A stretch of 24,345 nt of DNA, taken from positions 1 through 24,345 of the forward strand of contig CAMYVI010000007.1 in the NCBI GenBank assembly GCA_947302185.1, written 5' to 3'. Below are positions 15,857 to 23,419 of this stretch, one piece after another (positions within the stretch are counted from its first letter, which is position 1; each line of letters starts with the position of its first letter). The stretch is from an uncultured Lachnospiraceae bacterium. Its GTDB lineage: Bacteria; Bacillota_A; Clostridia; Lachnospirales; Lachnospiraceae. The notes under the pieces are model-generated. The model ran no database searches and was not told where the DNA came from. It worked only from the letters and a program-made list of their open reading frames with translations. A program made the translations under genes and the position numbers.

Positions 15857-15953
15857 AGGCTGTCGCATTGGGCAGTGTCACCACAATACATAGCAGAAAT
15901 TTGCAAATAACCCCTGCCGGATATTGCGGCACCACACCTTAATGCGACAGCCT
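15857..15953. repeat. 97-bp palindromic element (MITE-like), copy 1
   Basis: Perfect 13-bp terminal inverted repeats AGGCTGTCGCATT (15857-15869) and AATGCGACAGCCT (15941-15953) enclose a partly self-complementary interior. The right two thirds align with 20994-21060: shared GCAGAA, TTTGCAA, a GCGGC segment and ACCTTAATG(C/T)GAC. Ends of the AGGCTGTCGCA type are common on clostridial insertion elements, so this is probably a non-autonomous derivative. A T-run follows on the plus strand, so it could also act as a terminator. Confidence 0.6.
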
Positions 15954-15972
15954 TTTTCTTGATCACTGTCAT

Positions 15973-16175
15973 TTTTTAGTTTTTTATTTTAAATATCTAA
16001 AATGAGATACGTGCCATTGTTTCTGCTGTTGATTTAAGGCTCTGAGAAAAACAAAAAGTGTTGAAGCTGCCGGCATATCTCATTGTTACCGGTAACTTCC
16101 GCACTTTATTTTTACCGGCCTGCCTTTCCTGCAAGCCGGTACTATTCTGTGTTCTTTAATCTTTATATGTGTTCT
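15973..16175. other. Intergenic with operator-like repeat and hairpins
   Basis: Contains the 16081-16112 repeat copy, a hairpin TACCGGC/GCCGGTA (16113-16119 and 16135-16141), and the direct repeat TAAAGAACACA (minus strand) just after the stop of the SH3b gene. No clean T-tailed terminator for that gene is seen. Confidence 0.5.
16081..16112. repeat. Palindrome-bearing repeat, copy 2 (LacI-type operator candidate)
   Basis: Same block as 14-45, with two mismatches. Palindrome GTTACCGGTAAC at 16085-16096. It lies upstream of the decayed phosphodiesterase and read in that direction has TAAAAAT just before it, a plausible -10. Before decay it may have controlled that gene. Confidence 0.55.
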
Positions 16176-17540
16176 TTATTCGACATCCAGAGAGATCTCG
16201 TCGTAGACTGATTCGCCCACCTGCTCCTCTGAAGCAGTATTGCTCTCGGAAACCATCGGGATTTCCTGCTCGGAACCTTCCGGCTCCTGTACAGGCTCGT
16301 TATCAACGACTGCCATTTCCTGCTCAGAACCTTCCGGCTCCTGATACTCGGCTGCGTCATTGTTTTCATTTACGGGGACTTCTACGATGCGTCCATCCGG
16401 TACTCTTGCCTCGCCTTCCGGAAGCTTGCCGTTATCTGTGATAGATGTTGCTTCGTATACAGCGTCGCATCCTACAAAGTACTCAAGCTTTGCGTCGTCG
16501 CCGACATGGATCGTTCCGGAGATATTTGTTCTTTCCGTTACGAGTGCCTTTACGCCGTTCACTGTGATGGAAGACCCGTTGTATGCTTCTACAGTGCCGC
16601 AGATGTAGCCTCTTCTTTCGATACCGTCATAGATGGTATCTTCCTTCTCGGACTTCTTCTCGTCTTTCTTCTCAGACTTCTTCTCTTCCTTCTTCTCGGC
16701 TTTCTTCTCTTCCTTAGCCGGCTTCTTGTCGCCGAGCAGAGACTCTGCCATGTAGCCCGTGCGGCCGTTCATCTCGACGCGGCCCCAGCCGTTTGCCATA
16801 CCTGTCACATTGACTTCTCCGCCTCTTTCGACTCCGTCAAAAGCAGTAGCTGCCGTTGTTCCTGCAGACCTTACATTTGCATCAGCCTGTGCATACATCG
16901 TGTGTGTGCCGTTTGTTGAGAAGGATACGCCCGCGAGAGCGATCTCGCTGCCGTCCCTTGCTTCGATCTTGTCAAGACCGAGACCGTTGTCATATGCATA
17001 GTAAGCTGCGTCCTCTGCAAAGATCGTCTTCCACAGGTCTGATCCTGCGTCCTTGCAGTAGATCTCAAACGCCTCGTCGGCCATGTCCTGACCAAATACC
17101 TCCACGAAGTCGGCCTTCGTAGCGTTATCCGGGATTTCATTATAAGAAGCGATTGCGTATGTGCCATCCTCGTTCTTTGTGAGTGTGAAGCAGCCGTGGC
17201 TCTCATAAGCCGTTCCGTCCTCTTTGAGGGCTCTGCCGTCCTGTGTATACTCAGCTACTTCGAAAGCGCCGTACATGTTAACGGTCTTGCCGTTGTCGCG
17301 TGCGGAGCTCTTGATGATGTCCATGTGCGGGATGACCACAGAGTTCTCGTTTACTGCGTCCGTTTTGTTTACGAAATAATCGGAGATTGCGCGCTCTGCG
17401 TTGGTTCCGTCCATAACATATGCCGGGAGCTTTGCATCATCGGCCAGTACGTTTACAGTTCCCATGCCCAGTGTCGAAAGGACTGTAAGTGTTGTGAGAC
17501 CGGCGATACCAAACAGTTTTGAAACTCTATTCATACTCAT
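16176..17540 (-). CDS. Secreted SH3b-domain protein with charged linker
   Basis: A 454-residue secreted protein. Signal peptide about 1-33 (ends VLADD); an unrecognised N-terminal domain about 35-205; a bacterial SH3 domain about 212-270 (MYAQADANVRSAG and GYMAES, typical of peptidoglycan- or cell-wall-interacting modules); a Lys/Glu tract about 271-300; a small beta domain about 310-362 (ICGTVEAYNGSSITVNGV, similar to DUF5666/OB-like folds); and an acidic tail with the duplicated element QEPEGSEQE at 400-408 and 418-426. No membrane anchor. GAGG is 12 nt before the ATG, rather far; the second Met (residue 3) would be farther still. Monocistronic, with a long leader. Probably cell-wall associated; function unknown. 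Confidence 0.82.
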   Translation of the reverse strand: MSMNRVSKLFGIAGLTTLTVLSTLGMGTVNVLADDAKLPAYVMDGTNAERAISDYFVNKTDAVNENSVVIPHMDIIKSSARDNGKTVNMYGAFEVAEYTQDGRALKEDGTAYESHGCFTLTKNEDGTYAIASYNEIPDNATKADFVEVFGQDMADEAFEIYCKDAGSDLWKTIFAEDAAYYAYDNGLGLDKIEARDGSEIALAGVSFSTNGTHTMYAQADANVRSAGTTAATAFDGVERGGEVNVTGMANGWGRVEMNGRTGYMAESLLGDKKPAKEEKKAEKKEEKKSEKKDEKKSEKEDTIYDGIERRGYICGTVEAYNGSSITVNGVKALVTERTNISGTIHVGDDAKLEYFVGCDAVYEATSITDNGKLPEGEARVPDGRIVEVPVNENNDAAEYQEPEGSEQEMAVVDNEPVQEPEGSEQEIPMVSESNTASEEQVGESVYDEISLDVE

Positions 17541-17931
17541 AATAATCAGTAACCTCTTTTCTATCTGTCTGCATTTTGTAAATGCATTTTGTTGTTTGCT
17601 TTATTATTTTGCTTAGTGAAGCTTTGTTTCTCATTTGCTTCACACATAGATATACGGGGATAAAGAAAAGAGAGCTAATATTTTTTAAAAATATTTTCCG
17701 ACCATTTTCCGACCCTGCATGTCCCCCTGCTTGACGGCTGTGAGATGTAACTGTTCATTTTTTTTCTGTATATGAGACAATCTATCAAAGAATCACGTAT
17801 TTTATTTGTTTTCAATGTGCGTTATACTGGTGAAGCGGACATACACTACGAAGAAATTTAGATGATGAAGTGTATCAGTTCTGCTTAAAACACAAGGGAA
17901 CCCGTGAAAAGAGCCTCGATGAGGAGGTGGC
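17541..17931. other. Long regulatory gap upstream of the SH3b gene
   Basis: No solid gene. It includes a small hairpin near the SH3b start (17573-17587), an inverted repeat GTGAAGC/GCTTCAC (17616-17622 and 17637-17643) probably in the leader RNA, the 11-bp tandem repeat at 17693-17714, and an AT-rich palindromic block next to it. On the plus strand, an open stretch near 17862-17945 encodes LDDEVYQFCLKHKGTREKSL with no start, possibly a decayed small gene. Confidence 0.45.
17693..17714. promoter_or_regulatory. 11-bp perfect tandem repeat
   Basis: ATTTTCCGACC occurs twice head to tail (17693-17703, 17704-17714), that is GGTCGGAAAAT twice on the SH3b strand, about 155 bp upstream of that gene. 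One helical turn of spacing suits a dimeric response regulator of the OmpR/PhoB type. The regulator is not identified. Confidence 0.45.
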
Positions 17932-18030
17932 ATGGATCTTATGATCAACAGTGCCTCTCTGGGAATTGAGGGATCTGCGGAGCTGATCGTGGATTTGCTC
18001 ATGAGACGGGGATATGTGACAGCTCTTTAA
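17932..18030 (+). CDS. Possible 32-residue small protein
   Basis: ATG GAT CTT opens a 32-codon frame (MDLMINSASLGIEGSAEL to RRGYVTAL) ending in TAA 21 nt before the cardiolipin synthase frame. GAGGAGG lies only 4 nt before the ATG, a strong but tight ribosome site. The frame directly upstream, offset by one, reads TREKSLDEEVAWIL, so the two could be halves of one frameshifted ~60-residue protein. Unrecognised; low certainty. Confidence 0.3.
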   Translation: MDLMINSASLGIEGSAELIVDLLMRRGYVTAL

Positions 18031-18050
18031 TAGAAACAGTTGTTTTACAA

Positions 18051-19655
18051 ATGGCGTGTGAAAGAAATGGGGTAAATTCGGACATGGAGAAATCGACTAC
18101 GCTTGAGAGTAAAGCGAAGACAAGAAACGGTGTTGTGAGAATGGTATTCTCGATAGTTGCAATTGTGCTTGAAGTTGTTCTGATTTTTTTCCTGCTGACA
18201 AAGCTGCAGGAACAGGCTGCATGGATAGATATCGTTCTGCACCTTTTGGGTCTGGTGCTGGTACTGGTGATTTACGCAATGGATACGACATCTTCCATGA
18301 AGATGCCCTGGATCATACTGATCCTGACCATGCCGATTCTGGGTACTGTCCTGTACCTGCTCGTCGGAATGAATGGCGGCACGAGAAAAATGCGGGAACG
18401 CTATGAAATATTAGACCGCCGGCTCCTTCCGCTGATTTCCGGAAAAGACGGGGAGACGAACAGGCTCCTCAGGGAAACGGATCAGTCCGCTGCCGGAATC
18501 TGTTCTTACCTTCGTGTGCAGTCCGGCTATCCGGTGTGGAAGAACACAGATGTCGAATATTATGACGATGCGGCTAAAGGACTGGAAGCCCAGCTTGCGG
18601 ATTTAGAAAAAGCCGAACAGTTCATATTTATGGAATACCATGCCATTGAGGACAAAACGTCCTGGAACAGAATCGAAGATGTTCTTGCCCGCAAGGCGGC
18701 CCAGGGAGTGGAAGTCAGGGTGTTCTATGACGATATGGGCAGCATTGGTTTCATCAATGTGGACTTTACGAAGAAATTGGAGAACAGAGGAATCGCCTGC
18801 CGTGTGTTCAATCCCTTTATCCCGTTCCTGAATTTGTTCCTGAATAACCGTGACCATCGGAAAATTACGGTAATTGACGGAAAGGTGGGCTATACAGGCG
18901 GATATAATCTGGCAGATGAGTATTTTAATCTGACCCATCCGTACGGACAGTGGAAGGATACCGGTATCCGTCTGGAAGGAGATGCGGTACAGGCTCTGAC
19001 GGTCACTTTCCTGGAAAACTGGAATGCGGGAAAACATAAGATGGATATACAGCCGGATACTAATTTTGCTAAGTATCTCCCTCACTACGAGTATAAGGCT
19101 GTCCGGAACGGATTTGTGCAGCCCTATGCTGACAGCCCTATGGATAAGAAAAGAATCGGGGAAGACGTCTACATCAGTATGGTGGAGAAAGCAGAACGCT
19201 ACTGCTATTTTGTCACGCCTTATCTGATTCTGACAGACGAGATGACGCACGCCCTGACTCTGGCGGCAAAGCGCGGAGTGGATGTTCGAATCGTCACGCC
19301 GGGAATTCCCGATAAAAAACTCGTATATTCCGTGACCCGCTCGTTCTATCCTGCGCTGGTCAAGCACGGTGTCCGGATTTATGAGTGGACTCCCGGTTTC
19401 TGCCATTGTAAGATGAGTGTTGCAGATGACAAGATGGCGACCTGCGGAACTATCAATTTGGATTACCGCAGCCTGTATCACCATTTTGAGAATGGCTGCT
19501 GGATTTATGACGCTGATATTGCCACTCTGATCCGGGATGATTTTTACACCATGTTTAATGAGAGCTGTGAAGTCACCGAGAAATACAGAGAGGGAAAGAG
19601 TTCGTTCATGAAACTGTCTCAGTTGATCCTTCGCCTGTTCGCGGAATTACTGTAA
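18051..19655 (+). CDS. cls: Cardiolipin synthase (PLD superfamily)
   Basis: Condenses two phosphatidylglycerols to cardiolipin at the inner face of the membrane. The N-terminus has three hydrophobic segments (about 28-50, 58-77, 85-106), as in PLDc_N. Two HKD motifs are complete: H269-K271-D276 (HRKITVID) and H452-K454-D459 (HCKMSVAD), each followed by the expected GG(Y)N and GTINLDYRS. The 534-residue length is normal. The start is uncertain. The ATG at 18051 has no Shine-Dalgarno; the ATG at 18084 (MEKSTTLES) matches the usual opening of clostridial homologues and has a weak GGGG upstream, so I favour 18084. The C-terminus looks whole. The downstream gene is truncated, so no operon can be inferred. 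Confidence 0.93.
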   Translation: MACERNGVNSDMEKSTTLESKAKTRNGVVRMVFSIVAIVLEVVLIFFLLTKLQEQAAWIDIVLHLLGLVLVLVIYAMDTTSSMKMPWIILILTMPILGTVLYLLVGMNGGTRKMRERYEILDRRLLPLISGKDGETNRLLRETDQSAAGICSYLRVQSGYPVWKNTDVEYYDDAAKGLEAQLADLEKAEQFIFMEYHAIEDKTSWNRIEDVLARKAAQGVEVRVFYDDMGSIGFINVDFTKKLENRGIACRVFNPFIPFLNLFLNNRDHRKITVIDGKVGYTGGYNLADEYFNLTHPYGQWKDTGIRLEGDAVQALTVTFLENWNAGKHKMDIQPDTNFAKYLPHYEYKAVRNGFVQPYADSPMDKKRIGEDVYISMVEKAERYCYFVTPYLILTDEMTHALTLAAKRGVDVRIVTPGIPDKKLVYSVTRSFYPALVKHGVRIYEWTPGFCHCKMSVADDKMATCGTINLDYRSLYHHFENGCWIYDADIATLIRDDFYTMFNESCEVTEKYREGKSSFMKLSQLILRLFAELL

Positions 19656-19690
19656 GGTGCGCTTAATAAATACTGAAAATTACCGGAACT

Positions 19691-20170
19691 GCTGTCAGGC
19701 TCATCATGGTGGTAAACACGGCGACGGGATGCGGCTTTACACCGCAATACGCCCCCATAGAACAGCTGTATAAAGACTACCATGATAAGGGGCTTGAGAT
19801 ACTCGATATTCCGTGCAACCAGTTCGGAGGTCAGGCTCCCGGTACAGATGATGAGATACATGAGTTCTGCACGCTGCATTTTAATACTACCTTTCCTCAG
19901 ATGAAGAAAGCAGATGTAAGCGGCGATAATGAGCTGCCGCTTTATACTTACCTGAAATCTCAGAAAGGTTTTGAGGGGTTCGGACCGCATCCTTACAAAG
20001 AACTTCTTGAGAAAATGTTCGCAGAGGCCGATCCGGAATGGGACCGGAAGCCGGACATCAAATGGAACTTCACGAAGTTCATTATCGACCGTGACGGTAA
20101 AGTAGTCGCAAGGTTCGAGCCGACGGCAGATATGGCTGAAGCGGAGGCGTGCATAAAAGAGCTGCTGTAA
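19691..20170 (+). pseudogene. Glutathione peroxidase, 5'-truncated
   Basis: Thiol peroxidase of the GPx/BsaA family, reducing hydroperoxides. Visible are the peroxidatic motif VVNTATGCGFTPQY, the Gln in PCNQFGGQAPGTDDEI, the Trp/Asn in KWNFTKFIIDRDG, and a normal C-terminus. Missing is the N-terminal strand and loop of about 25 residues (normally 'IYDFTVKD...LSDYKGKV'). Upstream of LIMVVNTATG the frame meets a stop within 15 codons, and the cardiolipin synthase ends only about 36 nt before the remnant. An ATG at 19706 could yield 154 residues with all catalytic residues, but the core beta-sheet edge would be absent and there is no clear ribosome site. Probably a deletion scar; residual function cannot be excluded. 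Confidence 0.75.
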
Positions 20171-20238
20171 TATAGCAAGCTCATTTGAGAAGACGATTTT
20201 ACAAGGATAAACGGAAAACCTGCCGGGGAGATGAAGAT

Positions 20239-20964
20239 ATGTTCTGTATTAATTGCGGAAAGCCTTTGCCGGATAACGCACTCTTTTGCCCTGCCTGCGG
20301 TGCAAAAGTTACAAGGGAAGCGGAGTCGGGGGAACCGCATCTGCATGCGATGAGATGCACATCCTGTGGAAGCAGCGACCTCAAGAAAACAGGCAGGGGT
20401 GAATATGTATGTCAGCACTGCGGAACAAAGTTTTATACGGACGAACAAAAGTCCGGTGAAGATGACGAGGCAAAAACAGCTGTTTTGCTTTCAGAGGCAC
20501 AGGAGTATGCGGAGAAAAAGGATTACCTGAATGAGCTTCGGACCCTGATAAAAGCCGTAGAACTCACCCCGGAAAACAACACAGTGCTTTTAAGGCTCGG
20601 GAGAGCATACTGGAGACTTAATTTACCCGTTAAAGCACTGGAATATTATCGAAGGGCTGAAGAATTGTATCCCGATGATCCGATAGTTTATACCAATATC
20701 GGCTCGGCGTTTCTTAAGATGGGGCATAATGCGGAAGCCAAAGAACAGTACGAAAAAGCTATCGCCATCATCGAATCGGACCACATGTCCGCAACCGCAG
20801 ACGATATAGCTATTACGTATGGAAATTATGCGCTCTGTATCGGGAGACTCGGAGACAGAAAAGGAGCGAAGGAATATCTTTCCGTTGCGAAAGGTAAGGG
20901 GTACAGCCGGGAATCGATTGCTACGATATGCAGAGAGCTGCATCTGAACAGATTTACTATTTAA
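20239..20964 (+). CDS. Double zinc-ribbon TPR protein
   Basis: A 241-residue cytoplasmic protein of unknown role. Two zinc ribbons are readable: C3-C6...C17-C20 (FCINCGKPLPDNALFCPACG) and C40-C43...C58-C61 (RCTSCGSS...YVCQHCGTKF). They are followed by a TPR array from about residue 82 (NNTVLLRLGRAYWRLNLPVK, DPIVYTNIGSAFLKMGHNAE) to near the end. The ATG at 20239 is chosen because GGAGA lies 7 nt upstream and the product then starts with the ribbon; a TTG at 20185 would add 18 basic residues without a ribosome site. There is no membrane segment, unlike many zinc-ribbon proteins of this class. Probably a protein-protein scaffold. Confidence 0.8.
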   Translation: MFCINCGKPLPDNALFCPACGAKVTREAESGEPHLHAMRCTSCGSSDLKKTGRGEYVCQHCGTKFYTDEQKSGEDDEAKTAVLLSEAQEYAEKKDYLNELRTLIKAVELTPENNTVLLRLGRAYWRLNLPVKALEYYRRAEELYPDDPIVYTNIGSAFLKMGHNAEAKEQYEKAIAIIESDHMSATADDIAITYGNYALCIGRLGDRKGAKEYLSVAKGKGYSRESIATICRELHLNRFTI

Positions 20965-20987
20965 AGGGAACTGCAGCATCCGGAATT

Positions 20988-21062
20988 ATCGCTGCTATAT
21001 ACAGCAGAATTTGCAAGTGACATCTGCTGTATATAGCGGCGTCATACCTTAATGTGACTGTT
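20988..21062. repeat. Palindromic element, copy 2, with 15-bp perfect hairpin
   Basis: Arms GCTATATACAGCAGA (20994-21008) and TCTGCTGTATATAGC (21023-21037) pair perfectly around a 14-nt loop. The interior and right end align with the 15857-15953 element, but the terminal repeats are degraded here (AATGTGACTG against AATGCGACAG). It lies between convergent genes and could end both transcripts. Confidence 0.6.
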
Positions 21063-21109
21063 TTGTTTATCTGACTTGCCGCTCTTTGCATACAGGCGCT
21101 GACATCTTA

Positions 21110-22471
21110 TCACGTACAGCTTTCTGCTATATCTAAGCTTTCTTTAGTCAGCATCTGCATTCCTTTTCGGACAAATCCGCCAGAAAACAGTTCGCGGACC
21201 TTCCATGCGTAACGGTTCTCGATCTCCGTGAATTTGTTCCTCTCAAAGAGAAGGGTCGACTCGATCTCCGTAAGGTCATATTCGCTCGTCAAATCGGAGC
21301 TCAGTGAATATTCTGACCCACCTTGCCGGTCATCAGTCATCTTCGGAACCGGTACGAAGAAATCCCTCATCTCATCTATGACTTCGATTGCCGCATCCGC
21401 AATGGAGAGCGGGAGCTGGTCATCGTCCACCAGATGAACCGTTTTGAGGTCAAACCTGGCTGCATTTTTGGTATTAGCAATCGCCTTGATCTGAGCATTT
21501 GCATCCGCTCCCTTCATCTTTTTGCATGCAAGGAAAATGAGGAACATTTGCAGAAAATGTACATCTCGCACATCAATTCCGGCCTCATCCAGAGGATTCA
21601 GGTCTATCATCCGCAGTTCGATGTGGTTCGCGCCCCGAAGTTGAAGAGCTTCCTGTGAATAACTTCCCGGGGGTTTGACTCTCACGGGAAAGTAGAGTTC
21701 CGACGGAGAGCGGATCAATTCATTTTTCACGATATTGTCGATGCTTGAAACGTAAGATGTAATGTCCTTATAATCGAGAATCGGCGTGAAAAAGTTCCAA
21801 TATCCGATATCCGAGCATCTGCTTGAAGCCATTCCGTTATAAACATCTTCGCCCCATTTCCCTTTTTCAAAATAGGAGCTGTCAAGGAGAGGACTTGCCG
21901 CAGTGACTGCTACGACGAGCCAGTTATACATCTGGGCGGATGCGGCAAGGGAGACGTAGAAATTATCTTTATAGCTGTCAAAATCGGCCCCACCCGAAAT
22001 TCTGAAGTCCTCGCGCAGGAGATCCTCGCCAAAGGAGTAGTTGAAATGAATGCCGGAAAATGTCATTTTGTACCTTCCGTATCGTGTCGAAAGATATTCC
22101 CGGTACTCTGTTTTGGAAGCGTTCTCTCCTTTGAATTGTGCTATCGGTATGTCATTCTCGTTCCGGATGTATGGCGGATTGGAGAAGGGCCACAGATATT
22201 CCCTGACGTCCTGCTTTGACAGAGTGGACTTGATGCGCCGCGTCTGCGAGAGAAGTTCACTGTAGGCTTCTTCCGCCGTGCGTTTCGGTGCAGTATTGAT
22301 CTCCGTCTGATTTTCGCAGAAATCCCGGACAATGTAAGGATCATTTTCATCAAACGGATGCGGAGTTTTGGAGAAGAATCCGTCCTCCGTCACCCGAAGT
22401 CCTTCCCGCTCAAGACCGATCAATCCGTCAAATAGCTTTTCTCTAACAGTATCATTTTCATAATTCAGCAT
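21110..22471 (-). CDS. gshA: Glutamate-cysteine ligase
   Basis: A 453-residue ligase joining glutamate to cysteine (ATP-dependent) to give gamma-glutamylcysteine, the first step to glutathione or related thiols. Motifs: LIGLEREGLRVTEDG near residue 17, MTFSGIHFNYSFG mid-protein, and HIELRMIDLNPLDEAGID in the C-terminal half, as in the E. coli-type GshA and the N-terminal half of bifunctional GshAB. It stops before any ATP-grasp domain, so glutathione synthetase activity is not encoded here. GAGG at 22479-22482 precedes the ATG. It is the second gene of a minus-strand pair, 41 nt after the class II amidotransferase, and shares that gene's promoter. The family is clear; the exact amino-acid partner is inferred. 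Confidence 0.9.
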   Translation of the reverse strand: MLNYENDTVREKLFDGLIGLEREGLRVTEDGFFSKTPHPFDENDPYIVRDFCENQTEINTAPKRTAEEAYSELLSQTRRIKSTLSKQDVREYLWPFSNPPYIRNENDIPIAQFKGENASKTEYREYLSTRYGRYKMTFSGIHFNYSFGEDLLREDFRISGGADFDSYKDNFYVSLAASAQMYNWLVVAVTAASPLLDSSYFEKGKWGEDVYNGMASSRCSDIGYWNFFTPILDYKDITSYVSSIDNIVKNELIRSPSELYFPVRVKPPGSYSQEALQLRGANHIELRMIDLNPLDEAGIDVRDVHFLQMFLIFLACKKMKGADANAQIKAIANTKNAARFDLKTVHLVDDDQLPLSIADAAIEVIDEMRDFFVPVPKMTDDRQGGSEYSLSSDLTSEYDLTEIESTLLFERNKFTEIENRYAWKVRELFSGGFVRKGMQMLTKESLDIAESCT

Positions 22472-22512
22472 ATGATTTCCTCAAAACATGAACAGGGGCG
22501 GAGCCGGGGAGC

Positions 22513-23286
22513 TTACAAGCCCGAATATGCAAGGAACAGTTTCTCTATACTGTCGGGATCCGGTATATATTCATTTCCGTGACATTTTCCGACATGCTGT
22601 CTGACCCCGTCCTTGTAAGACACTAATCTGGCAAAAGGAACATTTGTCCAGATGCCATCGGCAAGCGGCTTTGTGGAAAAGCATGTATTTCCGTCCCGGC
22701 TTCTCAAATACAGGGAGTCTTTGCAGTTGGTATGTACGTACAGAACTTCGCTGTCGAAGATCAGCAGATTGAGCTTGTTGCAGGGCGAAAGGTCGGCAAC
22801 AATTTTCTGCAGGATTTCGAATCTTTCGGCCGCGCCGGGGGCACAGTGTGTTCTTCGGATGAACGTATTAATGCTGTCAAGGATGTACAGAAAGATTCGC
22901 TCACTATCCGTCTCTCCCTGCTGTACATGGAGATATTTTGTCAGGATTTCACCTTCGAATATTGTTCCGTTATGGGCAACTATCCACTCCCTGCCGCTGA
23001 TGTCTTTTCCCGTGAACGGATGTGTGTTTTCCATCAGATCATATCCGATGGTCGCGAAGCGGATATGGGCAACGGCGTTCATCGCTTTGATTTTTTGCGT
23101 GAGGAAACGGTTCAGGTAATCGCTTCTGTCCGCTCTTTGGTTCTCCTTCATAAAAAAGGGACCGTTTCGGCTGTCAAGATACATTCCCCATCCGTTCGGG
23201 TTATCGGGGGCATGGGAGAAAAATTCTCGGAGTTCCCGCTCGATATTCACTTCTTTTTTTCCCGAAAGACCAAATAATTCGCACAT
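22513..23286 (-). CDS. Class II glutamine amidotransferase-like hydrolase (YafJ/EgtC type)
   Basis: A 257-residue Ntn-hydrolase. The start is fixed by MCELFGLSG: Cys2 must become the N-terminal nucleophile after Met removal. Other class II landmarks: NPNGWGMY (residues about 29-36), AHIRFATIG near 73, the HPF segment near 89, and the oxyanion motif AHNGTI near 105. It lacks a synthase or second domain, so it probably cleaves a gamma-glutamyl amide on its own. Close relatives include EgtC, which removes glutamate from a gamma-glutamyl intermediate of ergothioneine synthesis. Pairing with glutamate-cysteine ligase fits gamma-glutamyl metabolism, but EgtB and EgtD are not seen. It is first in the operon, with a 93-nt leader and a weak ribosome site. 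Confidence 0.85.
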   Translation of the reverse strand: MCELFGLSGKKEVNIERELREFFSHAPDNPNGWGMYLDSRNGPFFMKENQRADRSDYLNRFLTQKIKAMNAVAHIRFATIGYDLMENTHPFTGKDISGREWIVAHNGTIFEGEILTKYLHVQQGETDSERIFLYILDSINTFIRRTHCAPGAAERFEILQKIVADLSPCNKLNLLIFDSEVLYVHTNCKDSLYLRSRDGNTCFSTKPLADGIWTNVPFARLVSYKDGVRQHVGKCHGNEYIPDPDSIEKLFLAYSGL

Positions 23287-23339
23287 CGTGATGCCATACT
23301 TTCATAAGTGGTTCCGTCTGTTACTGTGAAAGGCGGTTT

Positions 23340-23368
23340 GGCGCCGCTCACGTCGCGGTAAGAGCGCC
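23340..23368 (-). promoter_or_regulatory. GC-rich leader hairpin
   Basis: CGCTC (23345-23349) pairs with GAGCG (23362-23366), extended by GGC/GCC pairs, in the 5' leader of the amidotransferase mRNA. The composition is far more GC-rich than its surroundings. It does not match any riboswitch I can recognise. Confidence 0.4.
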
Positions 23369-23385
23369 GGGGCGTTCTTGAAAAG

Positions 23386-23419
23386 AGTATATTTATATTT
23401 ACCTACTATGTCAATAGGT
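23386..23419 (-). promoter_or_regulatory. SigA promoter with overlapping dyad operator
   Basis: On the minus strand TTGACA (23409-23414) and TATACT (23386-23391) are exactly 17 bp apart, close to consensus. The -35 is centred in the inverted repeat ACCTACTATGTCAATAGGT (23401-23419; ACCTA/TAGGT arms). A repressor bound there would block RNA polymerase. The dyad spacing is compatible with Rrf2-family regulators (CymR, IscR types), but the regulator is not identified. It drives 23286-22513 and 22471-21110. Confidence 0.7.

Noticed and set aside
15857..15972. N-terminus of the phosphodiesterase frame running from 15972
   Set aside because: It is a translation of the palindromic element and carries none of the GDPD N-terminal motifs.
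16113..16141. Hairpin TACCGGC/GCCGGTA as terminator of the SH3b gene
   Set aside because: On the gene's strand the stem is followed by A's, not T's, so it does not fit an intrinsic terminator.
16630..16730. Repetitive CTTCTT-rich stretch considered as a tandem DNA repeat
   Set aside because: It is simply the codons of the Lys/Glu linker in the SH3b protein.
18603..19484. 293-codon minus-strand frame
   Set aside because: It is the mirror of cardiolipin synthase, whose HKD motifs are on the plus strand; the antisense product resembles nothing.
20185..20238. TTG start giving 18 extra residues on the zinc-ribbon protein
   Set aside because: No ribosome site precedes it, whereas the ATG at 20239 has GGAGA at the right distance and begins directly with the ribbon.
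23287..23380. Amidotransferase leader considered as a riboswitch
   Set aside because: A GC-rich hairpin is present, but none of the conserved cores I know (SAM, T-box, cobalamin and similar) can be recognised.
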